A DNA stretch of 64,000 nt from Catonia carolina (taxonomy: Eukaryota; Arthropoda; Insecta; Hemiptera; Achilidae), in contig JAQMRL010000004.1 in NCBI GenBank assembly GCA_035578175.1, positions 75,369,901-75,433,900 of the forward strand, given 5' to 3'. Position 1 is the first letter of the stretch, and the number at the start of each line of letters is the position of its first letter. The translations under genes were made by a program, and so were the position numbers. The notes beneath the pieces were generated by a model. It saw only the letters and a list, made by a program, of their open reading frames with translations, ran no database searches and was not told where the DNA came from. Positions 30,354 through 41,790 of the stretch are shown here, piece by piece.

Positions 30354-30717
30354 ATGCCACTTAGAAAAGTTATTAATAAATTCAAAATTAATTTGCTTAC
30401 TAGAGTGACTGTATTAGTTGCAATTAGAATACAAATCGCCGCCCATGTCATGTAACAGCGACTCAGTGAGTGAGTGAGTCTGTAAAGCTTTCTAGTTTAC
30501 ATTAATCATTCATGACTGTTGTAACTAACTTTAGTTTGAATTAATTAATTATACAGTACCATCTGCTTTAGTAGTCCTAGTAATCGTCTATATGTAGCTT
30601 ACGATATATAAATAACCGTTGTTTAATAATATATGTATGTCAAATAGTTTCAGTTTTATTCGTACAATATTTTACTTTATTACAAAAAACATTCTATTGG
30701 ACTATTATACTAATTAT
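30354..30717. other. No gene seen
   Basis: AT-rich, includes a GTGAGTGAGTGAGT run at about 30466-30479. Confidence 0.4.
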
Positions 30718-30727
30718 ACTATTAATT

Positions 30728-31090
30728 TACACTCAATCTGATTGCTGCAGGGCTAAAATAAATAGTTCTGTTTCTTATTACATGGTCAGCCAATTAAATG
30801 ACTGAATCATCTAAGAACAAAAGAGGTAGAGGTGTAAAAGACACTAATCTGAGTTATCTGCTCTGAAAGTAATGAATTTCATTATACAGCCAGACCCTGA
30901 GGTGAATGAAGTGAAGGTGTCATTTGCAGAGTGGAAAATATGATGTGCTTTTCAGAGGGCCCAGTATGCTGATAAGAATATTTTTCCACTAAGTTAGGAA
31001 GGTAATGGTAAACCACCTCACTCCTCGTTTTACTTAGCAAAACCTCTAGAGGTTCAAACCAGCCTACAGGCTGATGACCTAAACAACAAC
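30728..31090 (+). mobile_element. S1 copy, 5'-truncated with TSD
   Basis: Starts TACACTCAATCTGATTG, ~37 bp inside the family 5' end, yet has a TSD ACTATTAATT (30718-30727, 31091-31100). Truncation at integration points to target-primed reverse transcription. Confidence 0.92.
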
Positions 31091-31100
31091 ACTATTAATT

Positions 31101-31570
31101 ATTAATTTTTTTGTCGTGATCAGTCCTCTCGACTGGTTTGATGCAGTTCTCCAAGCTGTTACATCTTTCGCAAGTCGTTTCATATCTACATACCTGTAAC
31201 ACCTTACATCTTTTGAAATTTGCTTTAAATATTCGAACATTTGCCTCTCCCTACCATTTACTCCCTCAATATTACCCTCCATTATTGATAGACCAATACC
31301 TGGATGTCTTAAGATATGCCCCACTAGCCAATCCCTTCTTCTGGTAAGATACTTCCATATACTTCTTTTTTCATTCACTCGCCTAAGAACCTCAAATTAC
31401 TTATTTTGGCCACCCACCTAATTTTTAACATTTTCCTATAACACCACATTTCAAAAGCTTCTATCATCGTCTTTTCTACAGCCCCTATCACTACATTTCA
31501 CTCCCGTATAATGCTACTACACTCCAAACATAGTATTTTAAGAAATATTTTCTTAATCTGCAAATAAATG
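31101..31570 (-). pseudogene. LINE RT C-terminal fragment
   Basis: Same family as 54175. The minus-strand frame reads MNEKRSIWKYLTRRRDWLVG, then HILRHPGIGLSIMEGNIEG and ending in TASNQSRG. The upstream part (ALYGSE-type region) is frameshifted. It ends abruptly where a mariner fragment begins. Confidence 0.8.
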
Positions 31571-31813
31571 CTATCTGCATTAAAAGGGACAAGATTTGAG
31601 TCTGTTGAAGCTGTAAAAGAGAAAGCGGCACGTGTCCTGAAGGAGCTGATAGAAGATGACTTCCAGCACTGTTTCCAACAATGGAAAATTCGCATGGAGC
31701 GTTGTAAGGATAGAGAAGGAGTGTATATTGAAGGTGACAAAAGTGATTATGTATAAAATAAAAATATTTTTTTTTACAACGTCAGTCTCGTTATTTAATA
31801 GCCACACCTCGTA
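31571..31813 (+). pseudogene. mariner transposase C-terminus and right TIR
   Basis: Reads LSALKGTRFESVEAVKEKAA, then DDFQHCFQQWKIRMERCKDR and EGVYIEGDK plus stop at 31756. These are conserved C-terminal phrases of insect mariner transposases (KGTRFES.E.VK.K, DFQHCFEQWK.RM.RC). After the stop comes GTCTCGTTATTTAATAGCCA with CACCTCGTA, the terminal repeat. Everything 5' of the catalytic region is missing and replaced by LINE. Confidence 0.85.
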
Positions 31814-31943
31814 TAATCATTTTTACTATGCTCAAACCCTAAAAGTATGATTCTTCGTGTTATCCGGAATTTACCATAACCGAACTCGGATCCGCCCTCC
31901 AAATATCGGTTTAACGGGGTTTTACTAAATTCATATGATACAA

Positions 31944-32336
31944 CTGTTGTTTAGATCATCAGCCAAAAGGCTGGTTTGAACCTGTAGAGGTTTTACTAAG
32001 TGAATCGAGGAGTGAGGTGGTTTACCATGCCTTCCTCACTGAGTGGAAAAGTGCACTTATCAGCATGCCAGGCCCTCTGAAAAGCATATATTTTCCACTC
32101 TGCAAATGACACTTTCACTTTATTCACCACAGGGTCTGGCTGTATAGTGAAATCCATTACTTTCAGACGAGATAACTCTGATTATTGTCTTTTACACCTC
32201 TACCTCTTCTGTTCTTAAATGATTCAGTAATTTAATTGGCTGACCATGTGATAAGAAACAGAACTATTTATTTTAGCCCTGCAACTAACAGATTGAGTGT
32301 AAATAATTTGACACTCCACCTGTCAGTTATGAGCAA
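31944..32336 (-). mobile_element. S1 SINE-like element, full length
   Basis: TSD ATGATACAA at 31935-31943 and 32337-32345. Confidence 0.93.
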
Positions 32337-32617
32337 ATGATACAAATATAAACAGGTTTACTTTAAATTCTCCGAAACTAAACATTATACGACTTTTTCC
32401 ATGCATGACAGGTGAGAGCATTTATACCGCAAGCGAGAGCTTTCACTAACATACAGGCTAAGAATAATGTTATGATTGTAAACTCCTGTCAATCAAAAAC
32501 CATCATGACGTGACCAAGTCAAGTTTAATGATAATAATGTGCCGTATATTCCGGCCGTTTACTCCTCTGTAAAACTAATAACCAAATCTTAACTTTTCAA
32601 TCAACAAAAAATGATTG

Positions 32618-32813
32618 AATCGCCGGCCGTATTGGCGCAGTTGGTAACGTGCTCGCCTCTCATCATGCGGTCCTAGGTTCGAATCCCCCTCAGGCACGGC
32701 ATATTTTCATACGTTACAAAAAATCATTTCATCCTCCATCGTACAAAAGTTACACCCCAACGTGTCGCTAATGACCGTTGTAGTTGATGCGACGTTAAAT
32801 AAAAGAATTTTTA
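32618..32813 (+). mobile_element. S2 SINE, tail type 1
   Basis: Head GCCGGCCGTATTGGCGCAGT with A box TGGCGCAGTTGG; B box GGTTCGAATCC; tail GTCGCTAATGACCGTTGTAG..GCGACGTTAAATAAAAG. TSD AAAAAATGATTG at 32606-32617, repeated at 32814-32825. Confidence 0.93.
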
Positions 32814-32825
32814 AAAAAATGATTG

Positions 32826-33742
32826 TAAAGGTGTCAAGATAAAATTACATCAACATAAATTTTGTGAAAAAATGTTTTCGTTTATTTTAAAGTCGCATAT
32901 CAACATCATTATTATTAGCAACTACTTTGATTTAAGGAACGGTGGGGTTAAACTTTGCACCACCTTTAATATTGACCGGTGAGCAATTAGTTTAATATAA
33001 ACTATAAAAAAATAATAAAAAATTGGGCGCCAACTCTATTAGCAGAGCATGAGAAAAAATTAATAAGACTATATTTCCTTAATTTAAAATAATAGTATTT
33101 AGTGAATACTAAACTTGCATAACTAAATATTAAACTTATGTACTAACTTGTACTTAATGAATACTAAACTAATGAATACCAATACGAAACTACTAAAAAT
33201 ATTATCCTTAACCTATTTAAAAATACAGCCAAACTTTTTTCTGCCGCGACTTTAATACAAAAACAAAACTTAACAAACCCTTAATAAGTAGGCCCTATAT
33301 GAATGAATTTAACTCCAATTAAATATGTTTCCTCCTTGTTCTTCTTATTCTCTTCGTTCTAGTCACTTCTTCAAATACTGCTTCTTCTTAACTAACTGTT
33401 CTACTCTTAAATCCCAAGGGAACTGATTTTAATTTCCTGGATTCGAACCAGGAAACCTCTGGTTGACAAACCTTCCTCTCCTACCAACCGTTTAACTAAC
33501 CTGAAGGGCCAACGGGAAGGAGAACCACCCCAATGGTTGGCTGTAAGTTGGGAGTTGGGAGGTGAAAGAAAGGCCTAAAAATACAGAGGGGGAAATACAG
33601 CCGCCTAATAAACTTCAGATGGTTGACAGTTGTCTATATTTTCAAATTATTGTCTAACTACTATTCTAATGTTAATTGATTCTAACAATGGGGTTTTCTT
33701 TAACAACATTATTTGATGGTTTAACTGAGTAATTGAAATTTA
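32826..33742. other. Repeat fragments, no gene seen
   Basis: 32880-32945 (TTATTTTAAAGTCGCATATC, AACATC, TTAGCAAC) is another copy of SINE tail type 1, reversed. 33405-33520 resembles a reversed tRNA-like head with B box (CTGGATTCGAACCAGG). The rest is AT-rich. Confidence 0.4.
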
Positions 33743-34686
33743 TAACGGGTGATTCAAAAAGAGCGCCGGTTTTTAAACGGCTGGTAAATTTTTGCTTATC
33801 GGTTGGCAACATTGTTAGACCTCATTTCTATTTCGGAGAACATTCCGATTGACGATTCAGTTGTAGTTTCTCTTGTTCGCAGTGTAGTACTCTCGCAGTC
33901 TGTGTCTAACCATGGAGAAGTTTACTATTGCACAATGAGTGTTAATCGTCAAAACATTTTACCAGAGTGGAGAGAGTTATGCGGCTACTGTCAGGCGACT
34001 TCGCGGTACTCTGGGACGTAATGAAGCACCGAATGAATCAACAGTTCGCAGGCTCATGAAAAAGTTTTTTGAGACGGGTTCAACAGTCGACCTTAAAAGT
34101 TCTGGACGTCGTCGTTCTGGCTGAACTGAACAGAACGTTGCGTTGGTTCGTGACAGTGTGGCTGCTAGCCCAGCAAAATCAATACGTCGCCGTTCTCAAC
34201 AATTGGGTTTACGATGTTCTTCTGTACGGAGAATTCTTCGGTACGATCTCCAATATCACCCGTATAAAATTCAGTTGACGCAACATTTGAAAGTGGCAGA
34301 CCACCAGAAGAGACGACAGTTTGTTGACTGGGTATTGAGAAAACGGCAGGATGATGACACCTTCGCAAACAAAATCATTTTCAGTGATGAGGCGCACTTC
34401 CACTTAAACGGTTTTGTTAATAAACAGAACTGCCGTATGTGGGGTTTAATTCGACGGGTTATCGGGCAAATGGAAGTCGAAACTTGTCGTGCAGTGATAT
34501 CCAATTTCATGGACAGAGTTGATGCGTGCCAGCGCAGTAGAGGAGGACACATGCATGACATCATTTTTCATACATGAAATCGGAAAGTAAGATGAACTTG
34601 TTGATGTATTTATTTTCAGTTTTTCAATAAAATAAATCTCTTAATTTGATATATCAAAACCGGCGCTCTTTTTGAATCACCCTATA
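33743..34686 (+). mobile_element. Tc1/mariner element, internally deleted
   Basis: TA-flanked inverted ends ACGGGTGATTCAAAAAGAGC and, on the opposite strand, AGGGTGATTCAAAAAGAGCG, continuing GCCGGTTTT. ~944 bp with a decayed transposase. Its right ~170 bp occurs again at 47768, almost identical. Confidence 0.88.
33912..34577 (+). pseudogene. Tc1/mariner transposase pseudogene
   Basis: From an ATG at 33912 a stop occurs within ten codons; downstream frames read NEAPNESTVRRLMKKFFETG (HTH region), a stop after RRRSG, then QNVALVRDSVAASP and KIIFSDEAHFHLNGFVNKQN. The SDEAHF motif carries the first catalytic Asp. After NCRMWG the frame jumps directly to LIRRVIGQMEVETCRAVISN and FMDRVDACQRSRGGHMHDI. 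The second and third catalytic residues are therefore deleted. Confidence 0.85.
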
Positions 34687-34762
34687 GTAATTAGGAATTA
34701 CCATTACTTCCATTGCTTGTACAATTGTACTTTTACAACGGTACAACTTTTAAGAATTTTTT

Positions 34763-34842
34763 TTAGACTTTAGTTAGGAATCGAACCCGGGACCTCTGCT
34801 TTGCAGCGTAGCACGCTAACCACTGGGCCACGGAGACGGCCT
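34763..34842 (-). repeat. S4 tRNA-Cys-like SINE head
   Basis: Minus strand GTCTCCGTGGCCCAGTGGTT, AGCGTGCTACGCTGCAAAGC, B box GGGTTCGATTCC. The loop CTGCAAA carries GCA. A T-rich tract (A-tail on the minus strand) follows. Not a working tRNA gene: the acceptor stem is not closed. Confidence 0.7.
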
Positions 34843-34849
34843 GTGATCA

Positions 34850-35431
34850 AACTCGGTTTTATAATGGAAAATTTTCATCAGAAAAATGAGAAAAAATAAT
34901 AATCGAAATGGTATTTAGGTAAAGATTAAACAAAAGGTGTGTGGAAATCTTAAGAGATAGATCCAGGATAATTTCAACAAATATGAGAGAGAATTATTAG
35001 CATTTATACAAAGGGAAGATATTTCAACGGAAACGATGAAACTTAGTACTTACTCTGTAAGCTGTATAGAGTATATAGGAGAGACGTTAAGGACGAGTGG
35101 GTGAAACGTAGTCTATTTCAAGTTGTAAGTTAGAGAGGTAAAGTACGGTATACTACTAAAATGTCTTTGTGCAAACGAATGACTCCGAAGACCAACTTGT
35201 AAAGGTTTCACATCGACTTTATAAGCTACAGTTGACAATAACGATGTCAGGTAAGATTACCTACCAGGATTACCACCTAGCCCACCACAAAACCTGCTTT
35301 ACTCATTCACTCAATGTCAGTTTTGCCAACTTTCCAACGCTGTAATACTAGATTTTATAATGCGGATTGTATAACACAAGAAATTTAACACTGTCATATC
35401 TCTAGATATCTATAATAATCATTTTATACCG
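34850..35431. other. No gene seen
   Basis: AT-rich, apparently unique in the window. Confidence 0.4.
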
Positions 35432-35669
35432 TAACAAAAATTTAATAAAAACGAACAAATCAAAATTCGTTACACAATCTAACTTGTAGCGAGTTTTAAT
35501 CAAATACTGAACTTTAAACCGAAAAATGGTATTTTTGGGAGAAGGATTCTTTAGAAAGGGGTAAAACGAAGAAGTTCATCTTTTTATGCAATACTGTGCC
35601 ATTTCTAAGTTAAAAAATTCATCAATCAAAAATATTAAAATAAATGTAATATACTTCTTTACGTTATGC

Positions 35670-36066
35670 TGCCCATAACAGACAGGTGGAGTGTCAAATT
35701 ATTTACACTCAATCTGTTAGTTGCAGGGCTAAAATACATAGTTCTGTTTCTTATCAAATGGTCAGCCAATTAAATGACTGAATCATTTAAGAACAGAAGA
35801 GGCAGAGGTGTTAAAGACACTAGTCAGAGTTATCTCCTCTGAAAGTAATGAATTTCACTATACAGCCAGACCCTGTGGTGAATGAAGTGAAGTTGTCATT
35901 TGCAGAGTGGAAAATATGTGCTTTTCAGAGGGCCTGGCATGCTGATAAGCATACTTTTCCACTCAGTGAGGAAGGCAATGGTAAACCACCTCACTCCTCG
36001 TTTTACTTAGTAAAACCTCTTCAGGATCAAACCAGCCTTTTGGCTGATGACCTAAGCAACAACAAC
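35670..36066 (+). mobile_element. S1 element between duplicated arms
   Basis: Full length, TGCCCATAACAG to CCTAAGCAACAACAAC. No clear TSD, so it may predate or have mediated the duplication. Frame from 35848 open. Confidence 0.9.
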
Positions 36067-36143
36067 ATCGCAACAAAAATTTAATAAGAACGAACAAATC
36101 AAAATTCGTTACACAATCTAACTTGTAGCAAGTTTTATTCGAG

Positions 36144-36534
36144 TGTTGTTTAGGTCATCAGCCAAAAGGCTGGTTTGAACCTGTAGAGGTTTTACTAAGT
36201 AAATCGAGGACTGAGGTGGTTTATTGCCTTCCTCACTGAGTGGAAAAGTACACTTATCATCATGCCAGGCCCTCTGAAAAGCATATATTTTCCACTCTGC
36301 AAATGACACTTTCACTTCATTCATCACAGGGTCTGGCTGTATAATGAAATCCATTACTTTCAGACGAGATAACTCTGATTAGTGTCTTTTACACCTCTAC
36401 CTCTTCTGTTCTTAAATGATTCAGTCATTTAATTGGCTGACCATGTGATAAGAAACAGAACTATTTATTTTAGCCCTGCAACTAACAGATTGAGTGTAAA
36501 TAATTTGACACTCCACCTGTCTGTTATGGGCAAC
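36144..36534 (-). mobile_element. S1 element inserted in arm 2
   Basis: TSD TTTATTCGAG at 36134-36143 and 36535-36544. Arm 1 at ~35495-35510 shows the uninterrupted site. Confidence 0.95.
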
Positions 36535-36964
36535 TTTATTCGAGTACTGAACTTAAAACCGAAAAATGGTATTTTTTGGAGGATTCTGTAGACAGGGGTC
36601 AAACGAAGATGTTCGTCTTTTTATGCAATACCGTGCCATTTCCAAGTTAGAAAATTCATCAATCAAAAATTTTAAAATAAATGTAGACTAATATACTTCT
36701 TTAAAATGTACATGTAGACTACAATAGAATATCAAACCAGTACGCGTAATTTTTTAACAATAAAAAAACTTTAGAAACTAATTTAAGAAAGATTTATGGA
36801 TTTTTTTAAAAGGATCATTTACATTAAGAAAAACTAGAAATAATCAATAAAAATTATTCAAATTACGATGGGATGAGAAAAAATATTTTATGGCATAACG
36901 TGGCACGGACGAACTCAGGGTGATTTTCCAATTAAATCCTGAAGTACTTTCTTCTTTATAGCGT

Positions 36965-37349
36965 GTTGTGTTTATGTTAACAGCTGAAAGGCTGGTTTGA
37001 ACCACAAGAAGCTTTGCTAAGTAAAACAAGGAGTCAGGTGGTTTACAATTGCCTTCCTCACTGAGTTGAAAGAGTATGCTTATTAGCATGCCAGGCCCTC
37101 CGAAAAGCACTCCACCCTGCAAATGACACCTTCACTTCATTCACTACAGGATCTGGCTGTATAGTAAAATTCATTACTCTCATAAGAGATAACTCTTGAC
37201 AATTGACTTATACACCTCTACCTCTTCTGAACTTGAATAGTTCAGTCATATAATTGACTGACTACGTGATAAGAAACAGAAGTATTTTTTGTAGCCCTAT
37301 AAACTGTAGATCGAGTCCAATTAATGTTACACTCAACTTGCCCGGGCAT
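36965..37349 (-). repeat. S1 copy, diverged subfamily
   Basis: Reverse copy with many substitutions (GTTAACAGCTGAAAGGCTGG; GTAGATCGAGTCC). No TSD recognised. Confidence 0.8.
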
Positions 37350-37784
37350 AGAAAAATCAATAACGAACATATAATTCGAGTAAGGTAGCGAATTTTGTAC
37401 TACTAGGTATATAATTACTGAACAGAATCAACTATATATATAATTCATGATATCTAACAGTAAAGTACATTGTGTTATTATATACCGGAGTAAATAGGTA
37501 AATAGTACATAAAACTTTCCCATTCTTTACTAACACTAACACGAAAATTACATTTATTATTATATAAAATAATCTCATACTACATACAAGTTGACTAGTT
37601 TGACTGCTCTAGATTTATAAATTAACTAACACGAGGGTATAAAGTTAACTAACTATATTCCAGACACAAGTAATCTGTAACTAAGTTTGTACATAATTAA
37701 CTAACTAAATTACTACCTATACATAATTTAACCCATATCACGATAGTTTAGTTAGTTTTCAAATAACTATTACACTTCCAGTTG
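37350..37784. other. AT-rich sequence, no gene seen
   Basis: Rich in TAACTAACTA words; nothing recognised. Confidence 0.4.
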
Positions 37785-37957
37785 TACTGTTGCAATCTGT
37801 TCAATTTAGAACAATAAACAACAATATGAGGATGATATGTACGACGTGTAAATGGGATGTAGTATTGTACAGACTCAGGCCGACCATTCCTCAAAGAGTG
37901 TAGTTAATTGAACCCCAACCATCAAAGTACACCGGTAACCAATGTCTATAGTATATC
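37785..37957 (-). repeat. S3 SINE fragment (3' half)
   Basis: Minus-strand S3 from GGTTACCGGTGTACTTTGAT to GAACAGATTGCAACA. The tRNA head is missing. Confidence 0.8.
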
Positions 37958-38000
37958 CCACAGAACCGTGCAGCAGATATTAACAGTTTACGGGTTGAAA

Positions 38001-38327
38001 ACCCACCGGGTTAGTCCAGAGGTAAAGTCGTCGCCAAAATCAGCTGATTTTCGGAGACGACGGTTCCTGGTTCAAATTCTAATAAAGGTAGTTACTTTTA
38101 TACGGATTTGAATGCTAGACAGTGGTTACCGGTGTACTTTGATGGTTCGGGTTCAATTAACCATACTCTCTCAGGAATGGTCGGCCTGAGTCTGTACATG
38201 ACTACACCTCATTTACACGTCATACATAATCATCCTCATCTCATTGGGTCAAGGGGTTGCTTATTGTTCTGAATTGAACAGATTGCAACTTACACATATT
38301 AGGAATTTTAAAAAAATTTTAAAAAAA
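38001..38327 (+). mobile_element. S3 tRNA-headed SINE, full length
   Basis: TSD ACGGGTTGAAA at 37990-38000 and 38328-38338. The hairpin arm is shortened (AATCAGCTGATTTTC), so this copy has lost the loop half of the stem. Confidence 0.93.
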
Positions 38328-38439
38328 ACGGGTTGAAAGTCAGTAAAAAGGATGGGTAATCATGTTTCACCCTACGAGCGCCTTCAGTTAAAACAACCAG
38401 ATGTTTTATAATAACCCTACTGTATGAATTCTTTCTGCT

Positions 38440-38612
38440 TTTTTATTTTTTTGGTTTAACGTCCGAATGTTCTGCAATTACTGCTAATGCAGACGGTGAA
38501 GGATGAACTGATTTTTTGTAACGTATGAAAATATGCCGTGCCTCAATGGGATTCGGACCCAAGACCGCATGATGAGAGGCGAGCACGTAACCAACTACGC
38601 CAATGCGGCCAG
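38440..38612 (-). mobile_element. S2 SINE, tail type 2
   Basis: Head GGCCGCATTGGCGTAGTTGG, B-box region GGTCCGAATCC, tail GCATTAGCAGTAATTGCAGA..GACGTTAAACC. TSD not resolved. Confidence 0.87.
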
Positions 38613-38744
38613 CAAGATGTAAAGTGACTAAAAAGTTCAGCCGTCCTTTATTTGCTCCTACTGTAAACAAACCAAAGCCAGCTACTACAGGGTGTACGCT
38701 AGGGTCCACGACTTTATGGATATTGTATTCCTATTAAGTAAACT

Positions 38745-39139
38745 CTGCCCATAACAGACAGGTGGAGTGTCAAATTATTTACATTCAATCTGTTGGTTGC
38801 AGGGCTAAAATAAATAGTTCTGTTTCTTTTCACATGTTCAGCCGGTTAAATGACTGAATCATTTAAGAACAGAAGAGGTAGAGGTGTAAAAGACACTAAT
38901 CAGAGTTATCTCCTCTGAAAGTAATGAATTTCATTATACAGCCAGACCCTGTGGTGAATGAAGTGAAGGTGTCATTTACAGAGCGGAAAATATGTGCTTT
39001 TCAGAGGGCCCGGCATGCTGATAAGCTTACTTTTCCACTCAGTGAGGAAGGCAATGGTAAACCACCTCACTCCTCGTTATACTTAGTAAAACCTCTACAG
39101 GTTCAAACCAGCCATTCGGCTGATGACCTAAACAACAAC
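38745..39139 (+). mobile_element. S1 SINE-like element, full length
   Basis: Perfect 12 bp TSD ATTAAGTAAACT at 38733-38744 and 39140-39151. Frame from 38924 open through the tail. Confidence 0.96.
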
Positions 39140-39379
39140 ATTAAGTAAACTAAGTTTTGAATTATAAGTAATTAAATTACTTAAAACATCAGTCATGACA
39201 TGATGTAGTTTAGTAACCTATATAAAACAAAGTGCACCGTTGAATCGTTGACGAATCTTATTCTAGACATTGTACTGTAAAATTGAATAACGTTTGTTGC
39301 ATTCAGACTTTATACAGATAATACTACTTTTTCATAACAAACTAAATTTTTGTTCACGTTACATTTTCTACGTTATCTC

Positions 39380-39886
39380 TGCCACGTTCAACTTCGGGGA
39401 ACTACCAGCAGAAGTAACATCGAGTTAATCCAAAGGTTCCAGAATAAGGTTCTTCGGGCTATAACAAGGTCGCCATGGTTTGCAAGGAATGCAGAAATAC
39501 AACATTATTGCAACCTTCCTGATGTAATGGACGAAGTCAGGCGTTTTAATAAAAAATATCAGGCAAGACTTGAAAGTCACGTAAATGAATTAGCCATAAA
39601 TCTTCTAAACAATAAAGAAAAAGTTAGGCACCTGAAACGTTACCATGTTTTAGACTTGTCTGAAAGAAATTAAATGTAGAAAAATTATATTGAAAAGTAT
39701 TCCATATTGTAAAATGTAAATATCTTTGTACATAGTAATTTTCTCTTTTTTAACACATGAGTAATTGATGTAATGAGAGGTATTCAGAGTAATAAGGCCT
39801 CAACTTGTGATTTGTAAATTCAAAAGATGTGTTTATAGTTTATTTTTAAAAGCTGATTGCAAATAATGTTAATTAAAAAAAAAAAC
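39380..39886 (+). pseudogene. Jockey-type LINE 3' end
   Basis: The frame reads QLRGTTSRSNIELIQRFQNK, then VLRAITRSPWFARN and RHLKRYHVLDLSERN plus stop at 39673. QLWGTAS.SN..I.QR.Q.K.LR.I..APW is the well-known C-terminal region of Jockey-clade reverse transcriptases. A ~200 bp 3' UTR ends in an A-tract at 39874-39886. 5'-truncated just after CACGTTCAACTTCG; inactive. Confidence 0.85.
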
Positions 39887-41051
39887 TCTGCCACATTAAA
39901 TTATTTTTTTGAACAACATTCAAGTAATCGGCAGCTTTAACCTTACACAGAATATATCTGGAAGTTGTTTTTACACACACACACCCATTTATATTATGAA
40001 CGAAAACGTAAAAATTACCTTTTCGAGAACAGGTAGAAAGTGAGTGAGTAGGTTTAAGTGTACGGGCGAGAAAGAAAGAGGGGTAGATTTATGACAACAT
40101 TTCCCACGATTAAAAAACGAGGAATTAAATAATTACTTAAATAAAATACCTTTAAAATTTATTTTTAACAGTTAAATAGAACTAGGTTATTTTTATCCGT
40201 TATATCACACTAAGTTTTAAAAGTATTTTTTATTTACGACAGAAATATTTAGTTACGTACACAACAAATTCTACACATTTAATTTCTTCCTTTTTAGTTT
40301 AAAATACAAAAAGTAATCACAAACTAGTTATTAAAGTTGAAAAATAAAAAAACTGTAATAAAATAAACTACAGTAATAATAATAAATACCTAAGGTAGTA
40401 GTTGCACTATAATTACAAAATCAATTTACTTTTTTTATATCAATCGTTTTATTTCTATACCTTGATTACCTTAGTCAGATGTCAGATACATAGACTAATG
40501 GGTATTTGAGCTTTAAATAACATTACCTTTAAATAAATTTACACTAAAAGGTTAATATAATAGTATTTTCAGTATTTCTGTCGCCGGAGTACATTAGAAC
40601 TAACTTCTGGATTAAATACGGTTAAAAATATTAATTAATAAAAAAAAACGTAAACCAGTCGAAGTGCTAAACACTGTAAAACAAAAATACAATAAAGACA
40701 GAACAAATAATCCCTTTCATGAGATGTCACATCTCATGGGCTAGTGACCATTTTAAAAAGGCTTGCCATTAACTTATGTTAAAAACCATTAGTGATTTCT
40801 GTATCTACTCTTTAAGGGGAGACTGTACTTTGTATCCCGCCAATGTTAAATTTACTATTTTTAGGTAAGTACATTTTTCATAGAATTGGTAAATGATAGG
40901 GAAATTAAACTTTACATACTATATTTGTAGGGTTTCTTCTCGAACTACTGACATTTTTTCAATTTAATCTTTGGATCATACCATTTTCTTTTAAAAATTA
41001 CGAATAACATAAAATGTTTACAAATTGTTTTCCACGTGTTTTGCGTATTAC
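39887..41051. other. No gene seen
   Basis: AT-rich. 40712-40815 (CATGAGATGTCACATCTCATG, then ATTAGTGATTTCTGTATCTA) is related to 28870-28990. Confidence 0.4.
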
Positions 41052-41790
41052 TATAGTCTATTCCAGTTAAGTTGGCAGTGCCTACAAAATAAATTCCGAT
41101 TCACAGGCGGTGCACGAAGGAACAGTCAAACCGCATTTTGATAAAGATCTACCCATACGTAGAGGTAAAACTTGAAGTAACTTTATAAGAAACTTTAAAA
41201 ATGAAAATAATTAAATGAAATTTTTGTTGCTTCGTCCAGCGAATTGCTATTCGTGTTAACTCTGTTTCGCTTTTTAGTTGGCCAGTAATTTTCTTTTCCT
41301 TAATTATTCTGTAAACTGATCGTCCAGAGACGGCTAGCATTGCTGAAGTTTTTGCTACAATTTCACTGATTGTTATATTAGCATGTTCAGTTTTAAAAGA
41401 TTTCAAAGCATTTATAATTAATAGTTTTTGTTTAGAATTAATGCCTTGTCCGCGCTTGTTTCGTTTAACCGGAGATATAAGAGAATGTAGCTACGAACTA
41501 ATAGTACTACTTATTAAAATTAAAACAACACAATAACAACAAATATTAGTATCATACGTTTAAAAATATCACAAACACTATTATAATAAGAATTAACACT
41601 AATATTAACACGACTCTGGATATGTAGTAGGTACTACACTATTCGAATGCAGAAGCAAAACTGATATAATTGCATGTATAGGCCTACAAGTGAAACGGTT
41701 GTTGTGTTCAACAGAAAAAACCAATGAGCAGTTGCCGTCCCACATTCCACACCAATGAATCTACTGACAACTTAACTGGAATGAACTATA
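41052..41790 (-). mobile_element. Tc1/mariner-like element, deletion derivative
   Basis: Inverted ends TATAGTCTATTCCAGTTAAG and, on the opposite strand, TATAGTTCATTCCAGTTAAG, continuing TTG.CAGT, with TA at each edge. ~740 bp, carrying only a transposase N-terminal region. Confidence 0.82.
41149..41490 (-). pseudogene. Transposase N-terminal HTH fragment
   Basis: The frame reads RNKRGQGINSKQKLLIINAL, KSFKTEHANITISEIVAKTS and GRSVYRIIKEKKITGQLKSE. This resembles the helix-turn-helix region of insect Tc1/mariner-like transposases that read N..F...G.S..TV.RI..E. It diverges to unrelated residues after IAIRWTKQQ and reaches a stop. No DDE domain remains. It lies inside a TA-flanked TIR element, which supports the call. 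Confidence 0.65.

Larger units (their letters stand above)
35432..36712. repeat. Tandem duplication of ~240 bp, S1 in one arm
   Basis: Arm 1 (35432-35669) and arm 2 (36068-36143 plus 36545-36712) share AACAAAAATTTAATAA.AACG, CCGAAAAATGGTATTTTT, and TCTTTTTATGCAATAC.GTGC. Arm 1 keeps the S1 empty site (GAGTTTTAATCAAATACTG); arm 2 is split by S1. A second S1 separates the arms. Confidence 0.88.

Noticed and set aside
31568..31756. Complete small gene from the ATG at 31568
   Set aside because: The ATG belongs to the LINE fragment; the rest is the end of a mariner transposase.
32618..32690. tRNA gene
   Set aside because: A and B boxes are good but the acceptor and anticodon stems do not close, and the sequence continues into a SINE body and tail. 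The same applies to the S3 and S4 heads.
37908..38111. 67-codon frame with ISHRTVQQILTVYGLK
   Set aside because: Suggestive of a helix-turn-helix, but it crosses the S3 boundaries and only ~17 residues lie in non-SINE DNA, too little to support a call.
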